Shown: positions 1-13,878, counted from the first letter of the stretch. The stretch: 64,000 nt of DNA from Pseudomonadota bacterium (GCA_030145845.1 JAIXHJ010000015.1:47996-111995); one strand, 5' to 3'. Numbers and translations: made by a program. Notes: generated from the letters alone by a model not told the origin.

Positions 1-2
1 GC

Positions 3-2846
3 AGACCCGACATTGTCTGCTTCGTAAACGGCATCCCATTGGTGGTTATCGAAGCCAAGCGGCCAGATGGCAAGAAGGGCCCCACGGTAACCGAAGGCAT
101 TTCGCAATGTCTGCGGAATCAACGCCCGGATGAAATCCCCCATCTGTTTGCCTACAGCCAGTTGCTGTTATCGGTGAATGGTTACGAAGGTCGCTATGGC
201 ACCTGCGAAACCCCAGAAAAATTCTGGGCAGCCTGGCGCGAGGAAGGGCTGTCGCTGCCAGAGCAACACGCTATTAAAAATCGGAACTTATCAGCCGAAC
301 AGCTGGATCAGCTGTTTAATCAACGCAAACCCGCCGACCGTCGTTGGTATGAAAGCTGGGTGGCCGGGGGCGAACTGTCGGTAACCGGCCAGGATGAGCT
401 ATTGATCAGTTTGCTCAGCCCTAAGCGTCTGTTTGAGATGGTGCGCTATTTCACCCTCTTCGATAAGAAAGCCGGCAAGGTCGTGGCCCGTTATCAACAG
501 GTGTTTGGTATCAAAGCTCTCATTGATCGCATCAATACCCGCCGCCCTTCAGGTGCGCGGGAGGGTGGCGTTATCTGGCATACCACAGGGTCAGGTAAGT
601 CGTTGACGATGGTGTTCCTGAGTAAAACGCTGATTCTGCATGATGATCTTAAACAATGCCGGATTGTGGTGATCACCGACCGGGTGGATCTGGAGAACCA
701 ACTCAGTGCCACCTTCTCATCCAGCGGCGAGCTGGCTGACAAGAAAGACAAGGCAGCTGCCATGGCGACCTCTGGCCGTCGCTTAGCGGAACAGATTGGC
801 CATGGGAAAGAGCGGATTATCTTCTCCCTGATTCAGAAATTTAACAGCGCCACCAAGCTACCCGAGTGCCAAAATTCCAGCCCTGACATTATTGTGCTGA
901 TTGACGAAGGCCACCGCAGTCAGGGGGGCGAAAACAACATACGCATGCGCCAGGCCCTGCCGAATGCGGCCTTTGTAGCATTCACCGGTACGCCGCTGCT
1001 GAAGGATGACAAAACAGAGAACAAGTTCGGCAAGATCGTTCACGCCTACACCATGCAGCGAGCCGTGGAAGACAAGACCGTAACGCCATTGCTTTACGAA
1101 GAACGCATCCCCGATTTAGATATCAACGAGCGGGCTATTGATGCCGGATTCCAGCGCATCACAACCAACCTGACCGATGAACAACGAGCAGATCTGAAGC
1201 GCAGATACGCACAGAAAGGCGAGCTTTATCAGGCCAGTGACCGAATTCAGCTGATTGCCAATGACATCGCCACTCACTTTGCTAAAAACATCGATGCCGA
1301 GTTGAATGGCCAGGTGGCCTGTGACAGCAAGGCATCGGCCATCAAGTACAAAAAGTTTCTGGATGAAGCTCAGGCGCTGCTTCCGGAAGACAGCCGCTTT
1401 GAGTCTGCAGTGATTATGAGCCCTCCGGACAGCCGTGAGGGAAACACCTCGGTAGACGAATCAGCCCTGCCGGAAGTGACGCAATGGTGGAACGAGAATG
1501 TCGGTAAAGAGGATGAACAGGATTACACCAAGCGGATGATCAAGCGCTTTGCTGACAACGATGATCCGCTGAAGATGCTGATCGTTGTCGATAAGCTTCT
1601 GACCGGTTTTGATGAACCGAAAAACACAGTGTTATACATCGACAAGCCACTGAAAGAGCACAACCTGATTCAGGCGATTGCCCGTGTTAACCGGCTGCAT
1701 CCGAAGAAGGAATTCGGCTTACTGATCGACTATCGGGGTATTCTGGCAGAGCTCGATACCACCCTCAGTAAGTATCAGGATCTCGCATCCCGCACCCAGG
1801 GCGGTTACGACATCGACGACATTCAGGGGCTGTACGAGCAGATGAGTACGGAGTACAAGCGTCTGCCTCATTTGTACAAGACGCTGTGGGCGATCTTTGA
1901 TGGTGTAAAGAATAAGCAGGACATTGAACAACTGCGCCAGGTGCTGGTTCCCCGCATTGAGGACAAAGACGGCGAGCTGGTTGATGTAAATATGAAGGTT
2001 CGTGAAGACTTTTACGAAGCCCTCAGTAACTTCGCCAGCTGCCTGAAGGTTGCGCTTCAGTCAGCCACCTTCTTTGAAGACAAAAGTTTCACCGATGCTG
2101 ATCGCCGCCACTACAAGGAAACCGTTAAGCAGATGTCCAACCTGCGCCAGCTGGTAAAACAGGATACCGGTGAGCGGGTGGATTACGACGCCTATGCCGA
2201 GCAGGTGAAGAAACTGCTGGATAAACACGTTGTTGGGGTTGAAGTGCGTGAACCGTCTGGCGCTTACGAAGTTGGCAAGATGGGCCAGCAAAAGAAAGAA
2301 GACTGGACTGACGAAAAGACCCGTAACGAAACTGACATCATCAAAACCCGGGTTACCCGGATGATTGAACAGGATTTGCAGGACGACCCCTACGCTCAGG
2401 AAGAGTTTTCAAAGTTGCTGCGTAAAGCCATTGAAGATGCCGAGAAGCTCTTTGATCACCCGATGAAGCAATACATGCTGTTCCAGGAGTTTGCCGAACA
2501 GGTGGAACAGCGAAAGCTGAACGACATCCCCGATGCCTTTGCGGGTAATCGCCATGCCCAGGCCTACTTCGGTTTATTCAAACAGATTCTGCCGGAAGTT
2601 TTCACGGTTATGGATTCGCAGGTGCAGGACAAATGGGTGAGGCTGGCATTTGATATCGACGAAGCGGTTACCCAGTCCGTGGCGGAAAACTCTATCAACC
2701 CACAAAACATTGAAGCAGATATCCGTAAGAAGCTGTTGCCCATGTTGTTCAAAGAGGCAAAATCTATTGGAGCGGGTATGGATCAGGCTAAAAAGCTGGT
2801 TGAAAGAATCGTGCAAATCACTCGGGTCGGATTAAACGGTGCTTGA
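3..2846 (+). CDS. hsdR: Type I restriction enzyme, R subunit (5' end outside window)
   Basis: This is the DNA-translocating and cleaving subunit of a type I restriction-modification complex. The frame is open from the window edge (it reads RPDIVCFVNGIPLVVIEAK), so the start lies upstream and the TTG at 39 is not a true start. Visible are the nuclease E-x-K motif (VIEAK, about nt 48-62), Walker A TTGSGKS (about nt 582-602), the DEGH box (about nt 900-914) and motif III FTGTP (about nt 981-995). A long helical C-terminal region follows. The family needs HsdM and HsdS partners, which must lie outside the window on the left. The stop overlaps the next frame by 4 bases, implying co-transcription. 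No internal lesion was seen. Confidence 0.95.
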   Translation, partial: RPDIVCFVNGIPLVVIEAKRPDGKKGPTVTEGISQCLRNQRPDEIPHLFAYSQLLLSVNGYEGRYGTCETPEKFWAAWREEGLSLPEQHAIKNRNLSAEQLDQLFNQRKPADRRWYESWVAGGELSVTGQDELLISLLSPKRLFEMVRYFTLFDKKAGKVVARYQQVFGIKALIDRINTRRPSGAREGGVIWHTTGSGKSLTMVFLSKTLILHDDLKQCRIVVITDRVDLENQLSATFSSSGELADKKDKAAAMATSGRRLAEQIGHGKERIIFSLIQKFNSATKLPECQNSSPDIIVLIDEGHRSQGGENNIRMRQALPNAAFVAFTGTPLLKDDKTENKFGKIVHAYTMQRAVEDKTVTPLLYEERIPDLDINERAIDAGFQRITTNLTDEQRADLKRRYAQKGELYQASDRIQLIANDIATHFAKNIDAELNGQVACDSKASAIKYKKFLDEAQALLPEDSRFESAVIMSPPDSREGNTSVDESALPEVTQWWNENVGKEDEQDYTKRMIKRFADNDDPLKMLIVVDKLLTGFDEPKNTVLYIDKPLKEHNLIQAIARVNRLHPKKEFGLLIDYRGILAELDTTLSKYQDLASRTQGGYDIDDIQGLYEQMSTEYKRLPHLYKTLWAIFDGVKNKQDIEQLRQVLVPRIEDKDGELVDVNMKVREDFYEALSNFASCLKVALQSATFFEDKSFTDADRRHYKETVKQMSNLRQLVKQDTGERVDYDAYAEQVKKLLDKHVVGVEVREPSGAYEVGKMGQQKKEDWTDEKTRNETDIIKTRVTRMIEQDLQDDPYAQEEFSKLLRKAIEDAEKLFDHPMKQYMLFQEFAEQVEQRKLNDIPDAFAGNRHAQAYFGLFKQILPEVFTVMDSQVQDKWVRLAFDIDEAVTQSVAENSINPQNIEADIRKKLLPMLFKEAKSIGAGMDQAKKLVERIVQITRVGLNGA

Positions 2847-2860
2847 GCGGGTATAACCAG

Positions 2861-3610
2861 ATGAATGTGCCGATTAAACTCCAAAGTCAGACCATGAGCT
2901 TCCGCTACGGTGACGAGCAGATTACGTTTGAGCGAGTTAAGCGCCCGCAAGCCACAGGCAAGGTATTAATCAAAGTTCATCCCGATTGTCGGGTAATCGC
3001 ATCGGCTCCCGAGGGTACTGAGAGCGCAGCCGTGTTATCTGCTGTTAAAAAGCGTGGGCGCTGGATATACGAGCAGCTTCGGGATTTTCGCAAACAGCTT
3101 GAATTCACCACTCCTCGGCAGTACATCAGCGGTGAAAGCCATTACTACCTAGGGAAGCAGTACCTGCTGAAAGTGATTGAAGCGCCTGAGCAGGTTCAAA
3201 GTGTGAAACTACTACGCGGTAAGTTAGAAGTTTCGGTAAGAACAAAGTCCGCTGAAAAGGTTAAAGGGCTACTAACAGACTGGTACAAATCGCGGGCCAA
3301 GGAAACCTTCTCCAAGCGCCTCAATGCCATGCTGGAGCAAGCCCTTTGGGTAGAAGAACAACCACCGCTGCGCATACTAACCATGCAAACTCAATGGGGT
3401 AGCTGCTCACCCAATGGCCGAATCACCCTGAATCCTCACCTGGTTAAAGCGCCTCGTGAGTGCATTGATTACGTGATTTTGCATGAGCTTTGCCACATAG
3501 CGGAGCATAACCACAGTGAACGGTTTTACCGGCTAATGGGCCAGGTAATGCCGAAGTGGGAAAAGACGAAAGAACGGTTGGATGGGATGGCTTCTGTTAT
3601 CGCAAATTGA
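2861..3610 (+). CDS. YgjP/SprT-like zinc metallopeptidase (DUF45, M48-like)
   Basis: Predicted zinc-dependent metallohydrolase of the YgjP/DUF45 group, about 249 aa. The zincin signature HELCH lies at residues 208-212, followed by EHNHSERF with the likely third ligand region. The C-terminus has the usual MPKWEKTKERLD. I chose ATG 2861. The frame is open back to a TTG at 2843 that overlaps the hsdR stop, so a slightly longer form is possible. Genes of this family often follow hsdR in type I restriction loci (established association), and the overlap here fits one operon. Its substrate in such loci is not known to me. The sequence looks intact. Confidence 0.85.
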   Translation: MNVPIKLQSQTMSFRYGDEQITFERVKRPQATGKVLIKVHPDCRVIASAPEGTESAAVLSAVKKRGRWIYEQLRDFRKQLEFTTPRQYISGESHYYLGKQYLLKVIEAPEQVQSVKLLRGKLEVSVRTKSAEKVKGLLTDWYKSRAKETFSKRLNAMLEQALWVEEQPPLRILTMQTQWGSCSPNGRITLNPHLVKAPRECIDYVILHELCHIAEHNHSERFYRLMGQVMPKWEKTKERLDGMASVIAN

Positions 3611-3683
3611 TTACTGAATTTTCTTCGCTTGGTCATGAACACTCCTTACAGGCACATTATGCCTCTTTTAGATGTGTCCGTGA

Positions 3684-4073
3684 AAACGGGGTAGAACCCG
3701 CTGTCCTGCTACAGCCATTAAGGATTGGGTGGACATTGCCGGTATCAACAACGGTCCACTTTTCAGGCCGGTCAACCGATGGAGTCAGGTCCAAACAAAG
3801 CCGCTGAACCCAGGAGCAATTAACGATTTGCTTAAAAATCTGGGCAAAGCTTGTCAATTCGACTTTCTTCCAGACCTCAGTAGTCATAGCTTTCGGCGTG
3901 GACTGTCCACATCGGCGGCAAGGGAGCGGATAGATTTTGAGTTAATCAAAAAGCAAGGCGGATGGAAAAGTGACGCAACAGTGTGGGAATACATCGAGGA
4001 GGGCCAGCAGTTTTCCGATAATGCCGCGCTCACGCTGATGGAAAAAATGACTCAATTTATCGTCATTCCGTGA
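3684..4073 (+). pseudogene. Tyrosine recombinase (integrase), C-terminal fragment
   Basis: Only the C-terminal catalytic part of a phage-type integrase remains. It contains HSFRRG (the H-x-x-R catalytic pair) and GGWKSDATVWEYIEEG with the nucleophilic tyrosine. Upstream in the same frame, CPATAIKDW and GPLFRPVNRW match the usual inter-motif region of this family. A stop codon at 3681 cuts the frame, and the N-terminal DNA-binding domain and first catalytic arginine are absent. It is therefore a remnant, probably of the element that brought the flanking cargo. A strong inverted repeat follows just after the stop. Confidence 0.8.
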
Positions 4074-4078
4074 GATTG

Positions 4079-4129
4079 CATAGCCACCGACCCAGTCCAG
4101 GGTATCTCTGGACTGGGTCGGTGGCTATG
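4079..4129. repeat. Perfect 22-bp inverted repeat (hairpin)
   Basis: The arms at 4079-4100 and 4108-4129 are exact reverse complements (core GACCCAGTCC / GGACTGGGTC), with a 7-base loop. There is no T-run on either side, so it is not a classical intrinsic terminator. It sits 5 bases after the integrase remnant and about 50 bases before the metal-resistance genes. It could be an element end, a recombination hairpin or a strong RNA stem that blocks read-through. I cannot decide between these. Confidence 0.8.
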
Positions 4130-4180
4130 ACAAACAGATTGCTATATCCTCAATGAGCTTCACTATCAGGTGCCCCACAG

Positions 4181-4561
4181 GTGAGAATTCGTTCCGGTTA
4201 TAAAACATTTGTGCTTCTGACACTGCTGCTTTGGCTGATGACCAGCTGGACCGGCGTGCATGCACACTTTTGTTTTGATGGACAGGAACCACCAATTTCC
4301 CCTCATCTCGATGTGATAGGCGGGCACGAAGTCCACACAGCGGATGAATCGCATCAGGATATCGATGTGGAAGTATCCCAATCGGTTCTGGCAAAACTCC
4401 TTAAGTTTGACCCGTCATTGCCAATACTTTTGGCTGTGATTTTTATACTGCTTGCGGTAACGCACACCCCCTTATTCTTTTTTTACACAGACGCTCCTCA
4501 TCCCCATCGTCGCGCGGGGATTCTTCCGCCGCTGCGCGCACCTCCTGCAACTCCATTCTGA
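4181..4561 (+). CDS. Small secreted/membrane protein of metal-efflux operon (CzcI-like)
   Basis: A 126-aa protein with a GTG start, a signal-peptide-like N-terminus (residues 9-28), then HAHFCFDGQEPP and a His/Asp/Glu-rich stretch (GGHEVH, DESHQDID). A second hydrophobic segment follows at about residues 85-106, and the C-terminus is Pro/Arg-rich. Small proteins of this layout precede czcCBA in many proteobacteria and are annotated CzcI-like, with a proposed periplasmic metal-binding or regulatory role. The identification here rests on layout and position, not on a clear domain. The GTG has only a weak Shine-Dalgarno sequence. Confidence 0.6.
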   Translation: MRIRSGYKTFVLLTLLLWLMTSWTGVHAHFCFDGQEPPISPHLDVIGGHEVHTADESHQDIDVEVSQSVLAKLLKFDPSLPILLAVIFILLAVTHTPLFFFYTDAPHPHRRAGILPPLRAPPATPF

Positions 4562-4667
4562 TTGTCGTTAACGGCCCTTTGTAAAAAGGGTAGTTTTTGC
4601 AGTTCCCCATTCGCGTTCAGGACTCCTGCACCGATATCTGGAACTGCCAATTAGGCTGGAGTTTTCT

Positions 4668-5938
4668 ATGCAACTTTTCCATCGAGCGATGGCCATTTCG
4701 GCTATTGCTTTATCTTGTAGTTCTTTTGCTCTAACCGCTGTTGCGGAATCCACACTGACGTTGGGTGAGGCTGTTCGCGCCACCTTACAACACAACCCTC
4801 AACTAGCGGGTTACACCTTCAAGCTAAATGCTTTGGCCGGGGAAAAACAAACCGCTGCACTCAGGCCCGGGCTGCGGGTCAATACTGATCTTGAGAATGT
4901 GGCAGGCTCAGGTGAATTGAGCGGAACCAAAGCCAGCGAGCTAACCATTTCCCTTTCTTCCGCCATCGAATTGGGCGGGCAACGTGATGCCAGGGTCAAT
5001 CTGGTCACCGCTCGCCAGCAACAGTTGGCGTCCTCGCAGCGCGTGCTTACGTTAGATGTGGTGACTGCCGTTACACAGCAGTTCATCCGTTTGCTGGTTG
5101 CGCAGGAAGAACTGACGCTTCAGGAGGAATTCCATCAGTTACTTCAACAGACCCTGACGTCACTTACCCGGCAGGTGCAAGCGGGTGGCACTGCCGAAAG
5201 TGAGCTTTTGCGCGGCAACGCCGCACTAACCCGCGCCACACTGGCCTTGCGACAAGCTAGCCAGCGAGTTAGTACGGAACGGATCAGGCTGAGTGCGTTT
5301 TGGGCCGATACCTCTCCGGACTTTACCGCCGCAAAAGCGGATCTATATGGCGTCCCGTCAACAACAACCTTGCCTGCCTTGTTGGAAAAACTATCCAACA
5401 ATCCAGATCTGGCATTTCTCTCCGCTGAGATCAATGTCCGTTCGGCAGAAGTGCGCCGGGCACAAAGCGAACGTCGCCCGGCGCTGGAATGGAATGCGGG
5501 AGTTCGCCGCCTTCAGGAAAGCGGTGACTCCGCTGTAGTGTTTGGACTGAGCATGCCCCTGGGGAGCAGCGGCAGAGCTCGTGGGGCAATCGCTACGGCT
5601 ACCGCCAACCAACAACAAGCGGAATGGGACAAAGATGCAACACGAATCCAGCTGGAAGCACAACTGATCGCCGCGTACGAAACCCATCAATTAGCAGTTG
5701 ATGAAGTGAATGTGCTGCGTGATCAGGTCCTCCCATCCCTCAAGAAAGTCATGCGCAGTACTGCTGATGCATTTGACCGGGGACGCTACAGCTATCTGGA
5801 ATTAAACCTTGCGCAAAGCCAATTGCTGGATGCCCAGCAAGCCTTGGTAGAGGCCGCTGCCCGCATGCAGGAAACCCGTATTGAGTTGGAGCGAATGATT
5901 GGCTCCCCCCTGAACGAACAGAATATTGAGGCCACCCC

Positions 5939-5942
<4 letters not shown>
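4668..5942 (+). CDS. czcC: TolC-family outer-membrane efflux channel of Czc system
   Basis: Outer-membrane channel of a tripartite heavy-metal (Co/Zn/Cd-type) efflux pump, 424 aa, the usual size. An N-terminal signal peptide ends near VAES. Two OEP-type helical repeats follow, with the typical LTLGEAVRATLQHNPQL and SYLELNLAQSQLLDAQQAL stretches. The GGAG of CTGGAG provides a Shine-Dalgarno upstream of ATG 4668. It overlaps czcB by 4 bases (ATGA), so the two are translationally coupled. The substrate cannot be read from this subunit alone. Confidence 0.9.
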
Positions 5943-10100
<4,158 letters not shown>

Positions 10101-10332
10101 TTTTCTTCGAAGGCTCAACGTTTGGCGCTGATTGTACGATTAGATGAAAACCGATGACCGGGGCACAGATTGCCCGGTCATCAACCGGTTTTTTCACAGG
10201 AGCATTGACGATGACTAGCTTTAAAACATTAATTATTTTGCTATCGGGATATTACTAAATGCCTGCCGATCATCATCAGTGATTTGAAATGACGCCTCAA
10301 TTTTTATCGCTTTTTCAAGCAAAGGAAACGTT
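10101..10332 (+). other. Intergenic region with terminator and a 15-codon orphan frame
   Basis: After the terminator there is a short frame, ATG 10211 to TAA 10258 (15 codons), behind a good AGGAG. It starts like a signal peptide but stops at once, and may be a leader peptide or the start of a decayed gene. TTGACG (10205-10210) and ATTAAT (10228-10233), spaced 17 bp, form a weak promoter candidate for the downstream ATPase gene. No other coding signal was seen. Confidence 0.35.
10147..10194 (+). terminator. Rho-independent terminator after czcA
   Basis: GATGACCGGG and CCCGGTCATC form a perfect 10-bp stem. An outer AAAACCG / CGGTTTT extension and a following T-run make a strong intrinsic terminator about 50 bases after the czcA stop. 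Confidence 0.85.
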
Positions 10333-12381
10333 ATGGAACATACACACCAATATGACGAACAGGGCAAACAAATGTGTTGCACAGAAGAAGCAAAAATCAA
10401 TAACACAGCAGATGCGCTAATAAAAAATAGCCCCATGAAAAGCTGTAGTTGTTCCGGTGACGATCAAGATCAGCATACCAATGATGATAGTCATGACCAC
10501 GATCATGCCAGTGAGGATGGTAACAATATCAGGCTATTTCTACCTGCCGCACTGAGTTTCGTTGCACTGCTGATTGCAATAGCACTGGATAATTATTTTC
10601 CACAAACCTGGTTTACGGGCTGGGTACGTATTGGCTGGTATGTTGCCGCCTATTTACCTGTCGGCCTGCCCGTGTTGAAAGAGGCCGTTGAGAGCATCGT
10701 CAAAGGTGAAGTGTTTTCTGAATTTTTATTGATGGGTATTGCCACCATCGGCGCTTTTGCTATTGGTGAATATCCGGAAGGTGTTGCCGTGATGTTGTTT
10801 TATTCTGTCGGTGAAGTATTCCAGACCCTCGCCGTGAAAAGAGCAAAAACCAATATTAAAACCCTGCTTGATCAACGCCCCGACGAAGTAACCGTGTTAC
10901 GCAATAATCAAACGATGACTCTCAAAGCAGAGACCGTCAGCATTGGCGATATTATCCAACTCAAAGCAGGTGAGAAATTAGGATTGGATGGTGAACTCTT
11001 ATCTGAAACCGCCTCGTTTAATACCGCTGCGCTGACCGGCGAGAGCAAACCTGACACAAAAACCAAAGGCGATGCGGTTTTGGCGGGGATGATCAATCTC
11101 AATGCCGTATCACTAGTCAAAGCTACCGCCGCTTATACCGACAGCAAACTGTCCCGAATTTTAGAGTTAGTACAAAACGCTGCTGCGCAAAAAGCGCCTA
11201 CCGAATTATTTATCCGAAAATTCGCCAAAATATACACACCTATTGTAGTTGCGTTGGCCGTTGCGATTTGTGTGGTGCCATACGTATTTGTGGAGACTTA
11301 TGTATTCAGTGAGTGGTTGTACCGTGCCTTGATTTTCCTGGTGATCTCCTGTCCGTGTGCACTGGTCATTAGCATTCCACTGGGCTATTTCGGCGGCATA
11401 GGCGCAGCCAGTCGAAACGGTATTTTATTCAAAGGCAGTAACTTTTTGGACACCATTTCTACCATTCAAAACGTGGTGATGGATAAAACCGGTACCATGA
11501 CGGAAGGTGTTTTTATAGTACAAGAGGTCAACCTGAAGCCCGAGTTCAATCGCGATGAAATCCTGAAAATGGTTAATGCGCTGGAAAGCCAGAGTACGCA
11601 TCCGGTAGCGACCGCTATTCATCAATATGTAGGCGATATCGATAGCAGCATTACATTGAACAATGTTGAAGAAATATCGGGTCATGGATTGAAAGCCGAC
11701 GTGAATGGCAAAGTGTTACTGGTCGGTAATTTCAGGCTGCTCGATAAATTCGCCGTCGCCTACGATATTGATCCGGCCTCGATTGTGTATACCGTCATTG
11801 CGATTGCCTACGACCATAAATTCGCGGGTTACATCACCATTGCTGACAGCATAAAAGAGGATGCGCAATTAACGATAGACACGCTGAAACAACTCGGTGT
11901 CAACATTACCATGCTTAGCGGTGACAAAAATTCCGTGGTGCAATTTGTCGCACAGAAATTAGGTATCGCGAATGCCTTTGGTGATCTGCTGCCAGAAGAT
12001 AAAGTTAACAAGGTAAAAGAAATCAAAGCGCGCAATGAAACCGTTGCATTCGTAGGTGATGGTGTTAATGACGCACCGGTAGTCGCACTGAGTGATGTCG
12101 GTATAGCGATGGGCGGCCTTGGCAGCGATGCAACAATCGAAACAGCCGACGTTGTCATTCAAGATGATAAACCCAGCAAAATTCCCACCGCCATTGCCAT
12201 CGGCAAACAAACCAAACGTATCGTTTGGCAAAACATTTCCCTTGCCCTCGGTGTAAAGGCAATAGTCTTGATATTAGGTGCAGGCGGTTTGGCAACCATG
12301 TGGGAGGCGGTTTTTGCCGATGTCGGCGTGGCATTGCTGGCTATTTTTAACGCGGTGCGAATTCAGCGAATGAAGTTTTGA
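10333..12381 (+). CDS. P1B-type heavy-metal ATPase (Zn/Cd/Pb type)
   Basis: ATP-driven metal exporter of the inner membrane, 682 aa. The N-terminus lacks a classical GMTCxxC HMA domain. In its place it has CC, SCSCSG and a His/Asp stretch (DDSHDHDHASED). The metal-binding CPC lies in TM6 (SCPCALVIS, about residues 338-346), the phosphorylation site is DKTGTMTE (about 384) and the hinge is GDGVNDAP. AAAGGAAACG supplies the Shine-Dalgarno before ATG 10333. The CPC and neighbouring czc genes favour Zn/Cd/Pb over copper, but this is inference. It is separated from czcA by a terminator, so it has its own promoter. Confidence 0.9.
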   Translation: MEHTHQYDEQGKQMCCTEEAKINNTADALIKNSPMKSCSCSGDDQDQHTNDDSHDHDHASEDGNNIRLFLPAALSFVALLIAIALDNYFPQTWFTGWVRIGWYVAAYLPVGLPVLKEAVESIVKGEVFSEFLLMGIATIGAFAIGEYPEGVAVMLFYSVGEVFQTLAVKRAKTNIKTLLDQRPDEVTVLRNNQTMTLKAETVSIGDIIQLKAGEKLGLDGELLSETASFNTAALTGESKPDTKTKGDAVLAGMINLNAVSLVKATAAYTDSKLSRILELVQNAAAQKAPTELFIRKFAKIYTPIVVALAVAICVVPYVFVETYVFSEWLYRALIFLVISCPCALVISIPLGYFGGIGAASRNGILFKGSNFLDTISTIQNVVMDKTGTMTEGVFIVQEVNLKPEFNRDEILKMVNALESQSTHPVATAIHQYVGDIDSSITLNNVEEISGHGLKADVNGKVLLVGNFRLLDKFAVAYDIDPASIVYTVIAIAYDHKFAGYITIADSIKEDAQLTIDTLKQLGVNITMLSGDKNSVVQFVAQKLGIANAFGDLLPEDKVNKVKEIKARNETVAFVGDGVNDAPVVALSDVGIAMGGLGSDATIETADVVIQDDKPSKIPTAIAIGKQTKRIVWQNISLALGVKAIVLILGAGGLATMWEAVFADVGVALLAIFNAVRIQRMKF

Positions 12382-12516
12382 TTAGGTGTGGGTATGGCGG
12401 CGCTCCATCAAAAGATCATTGTAGAACACTTTATTTCGTCAGACACCGGTGGTCGTTGATTCAATCGTAGGTTCCGTTTCCATAATTAGATAACCATTAG
12501 GAAGAGAAATGAGCTG

Positions 12517-13835
12517 ATGGCAGCTATTTATCAAACAGCCTACCCACGCATAAAATCAGACATCACCCCAAACGAATTGGGGGATGTTTACACGCCCACG
12601 GCCGAAGATCTGGAATTTGCTCTTCGTCATTGTAAGCGCACCAGCGCCTCATTCCTGGGTTTGCTGATTCAACTAAAAACGACGCAGCGATTGGGTCGTT
12701 TTGTTCCGCTGGGTGAAATACCAAAGGTTATCATCGCACACATCAAAAACCAGTGTCGTTCCCGGGTGACACTCAACGATCTACAAACCTATTACACCTC
12801 AGGATCGAAAGATCGCCATGTAAAATTGGTTCGACGTCATCTCAACATAAAAGCCTACGATACGATCAAAACATCCGAGCTGGCACAGGTTTGGGCGCAG
12901 GATGCGGCGACGACCAAAGAAGCTCTGCCGGACATCATCAATGTTACTTTGGAGTATTTGGTCAAGGAGCGTTATGAACTCCCGGCATACAGCGTGCTTG
13001 AGCGAATATGCCAGGCAGCCAGGGCGGAGGTAAATACCCGATACTACGATCAATTATGTGGATTTTTAACGGACGAAAGTCGGCAGCGTATCAACGATAT
13101 TCTTCGCGTCAGTACAGGGCTGAGTGGTTTTGGCTGGAGCACTCTGAAGAGTGAACCCAAACGATTAACTCCTCGCAACATCCATACCTGGAATGGTTGA
13201 CGTCCCTGCAAACGCTTCTGCCCACGGATTTGGGGTTGCCCCCAGTCAAACACCAGCAGTTCATTGATGAGGCCAAAGCCCTGGACTACGCTGAGCTCGT
13301 GAAGCTCAAACTCAATAAGCGGCTTGCGCTCGTCATCGTCCTGATCCGGCACCAATACGCGCGAACGCTGGATAACGCAGCCGACATATTTATGAAGCTG
13401 TTGTTAAAGATGGATCGTTCGGCGCAGAAACTGTTGGAGAAATACCTGAGTGACCATCAAAAGCAAACCGATCATTTGATTTCGGTGTTGTCGGGAACGG
13501 TCAGGGTGTATCTGGATAAACCCGAATCGGTGACAGCCTTTGATCCGGTGCTCGGCAAGAACAGCGATCAGTTGCTGCACATGTGTGAACAATATATGGC
13601 GTTTGCGGGCAACAACTACTTGCCGTTCATGGTGCAACTTTACAAAAAGCAGCGATCTACCTTGTTTCGCACGATTGAAATACTCAATCTCGCATCGGCT
13701 ACGGAGGACAAGGATTTACTGAACGCCTTCCAGTTTATTTTGAAACATAAACAAACTCAAACTGATGAGTCTAGATTGCCGAAGATGTTGGTTCGTTTTT
13801 TGATTTTTATCAATCTAAAAAGTAAGGAATTTATT
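12517..13835 (+). pseudogene. tnpA: Tn3-family transposase, frameshifted and truncated
   Basis: Two consecutive frames encode the N-terminal half of a Tn3-type transposase. Frame 1 (12517-13200) carries the DUF4158-like N-terminal region. Frame 3, from about 13170, continues with YLEWLTSLQTLLP and KLKLNKRLALVIVLIRHQYARTLD. A small indel near 13165-13195 explains the shift, because the second frame reads back smoothly upstream of the first frame's stop. Similarity fades near 13830 and the catalytic DDE domain is absent, so the gene is dead. No typical Tn3 terminal repeat was recognised on either side. Confidence 0.85.
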
Positions 13836-13850
13836 GCAATCGACCCAGTT

Positions 13851-13878
13851 ATTATATAATTTAGCTAAATTATATAAT
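13851..13878. promoter_or_regulatory. Perfect 28-bp palindrome, likely operator of the Hsp70 operon
   Basis: The half-site ATTATATAATTTAG is followed directly by its exact reverse complement. It lies 27 bases before the first gene of the chaperone operon and contains TATAAT-like hexamers on both strands. A repressor-bound promoter is the simplest reading. The small gene just downstream is a candidate for the binding protein. Confidence 0.6.
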
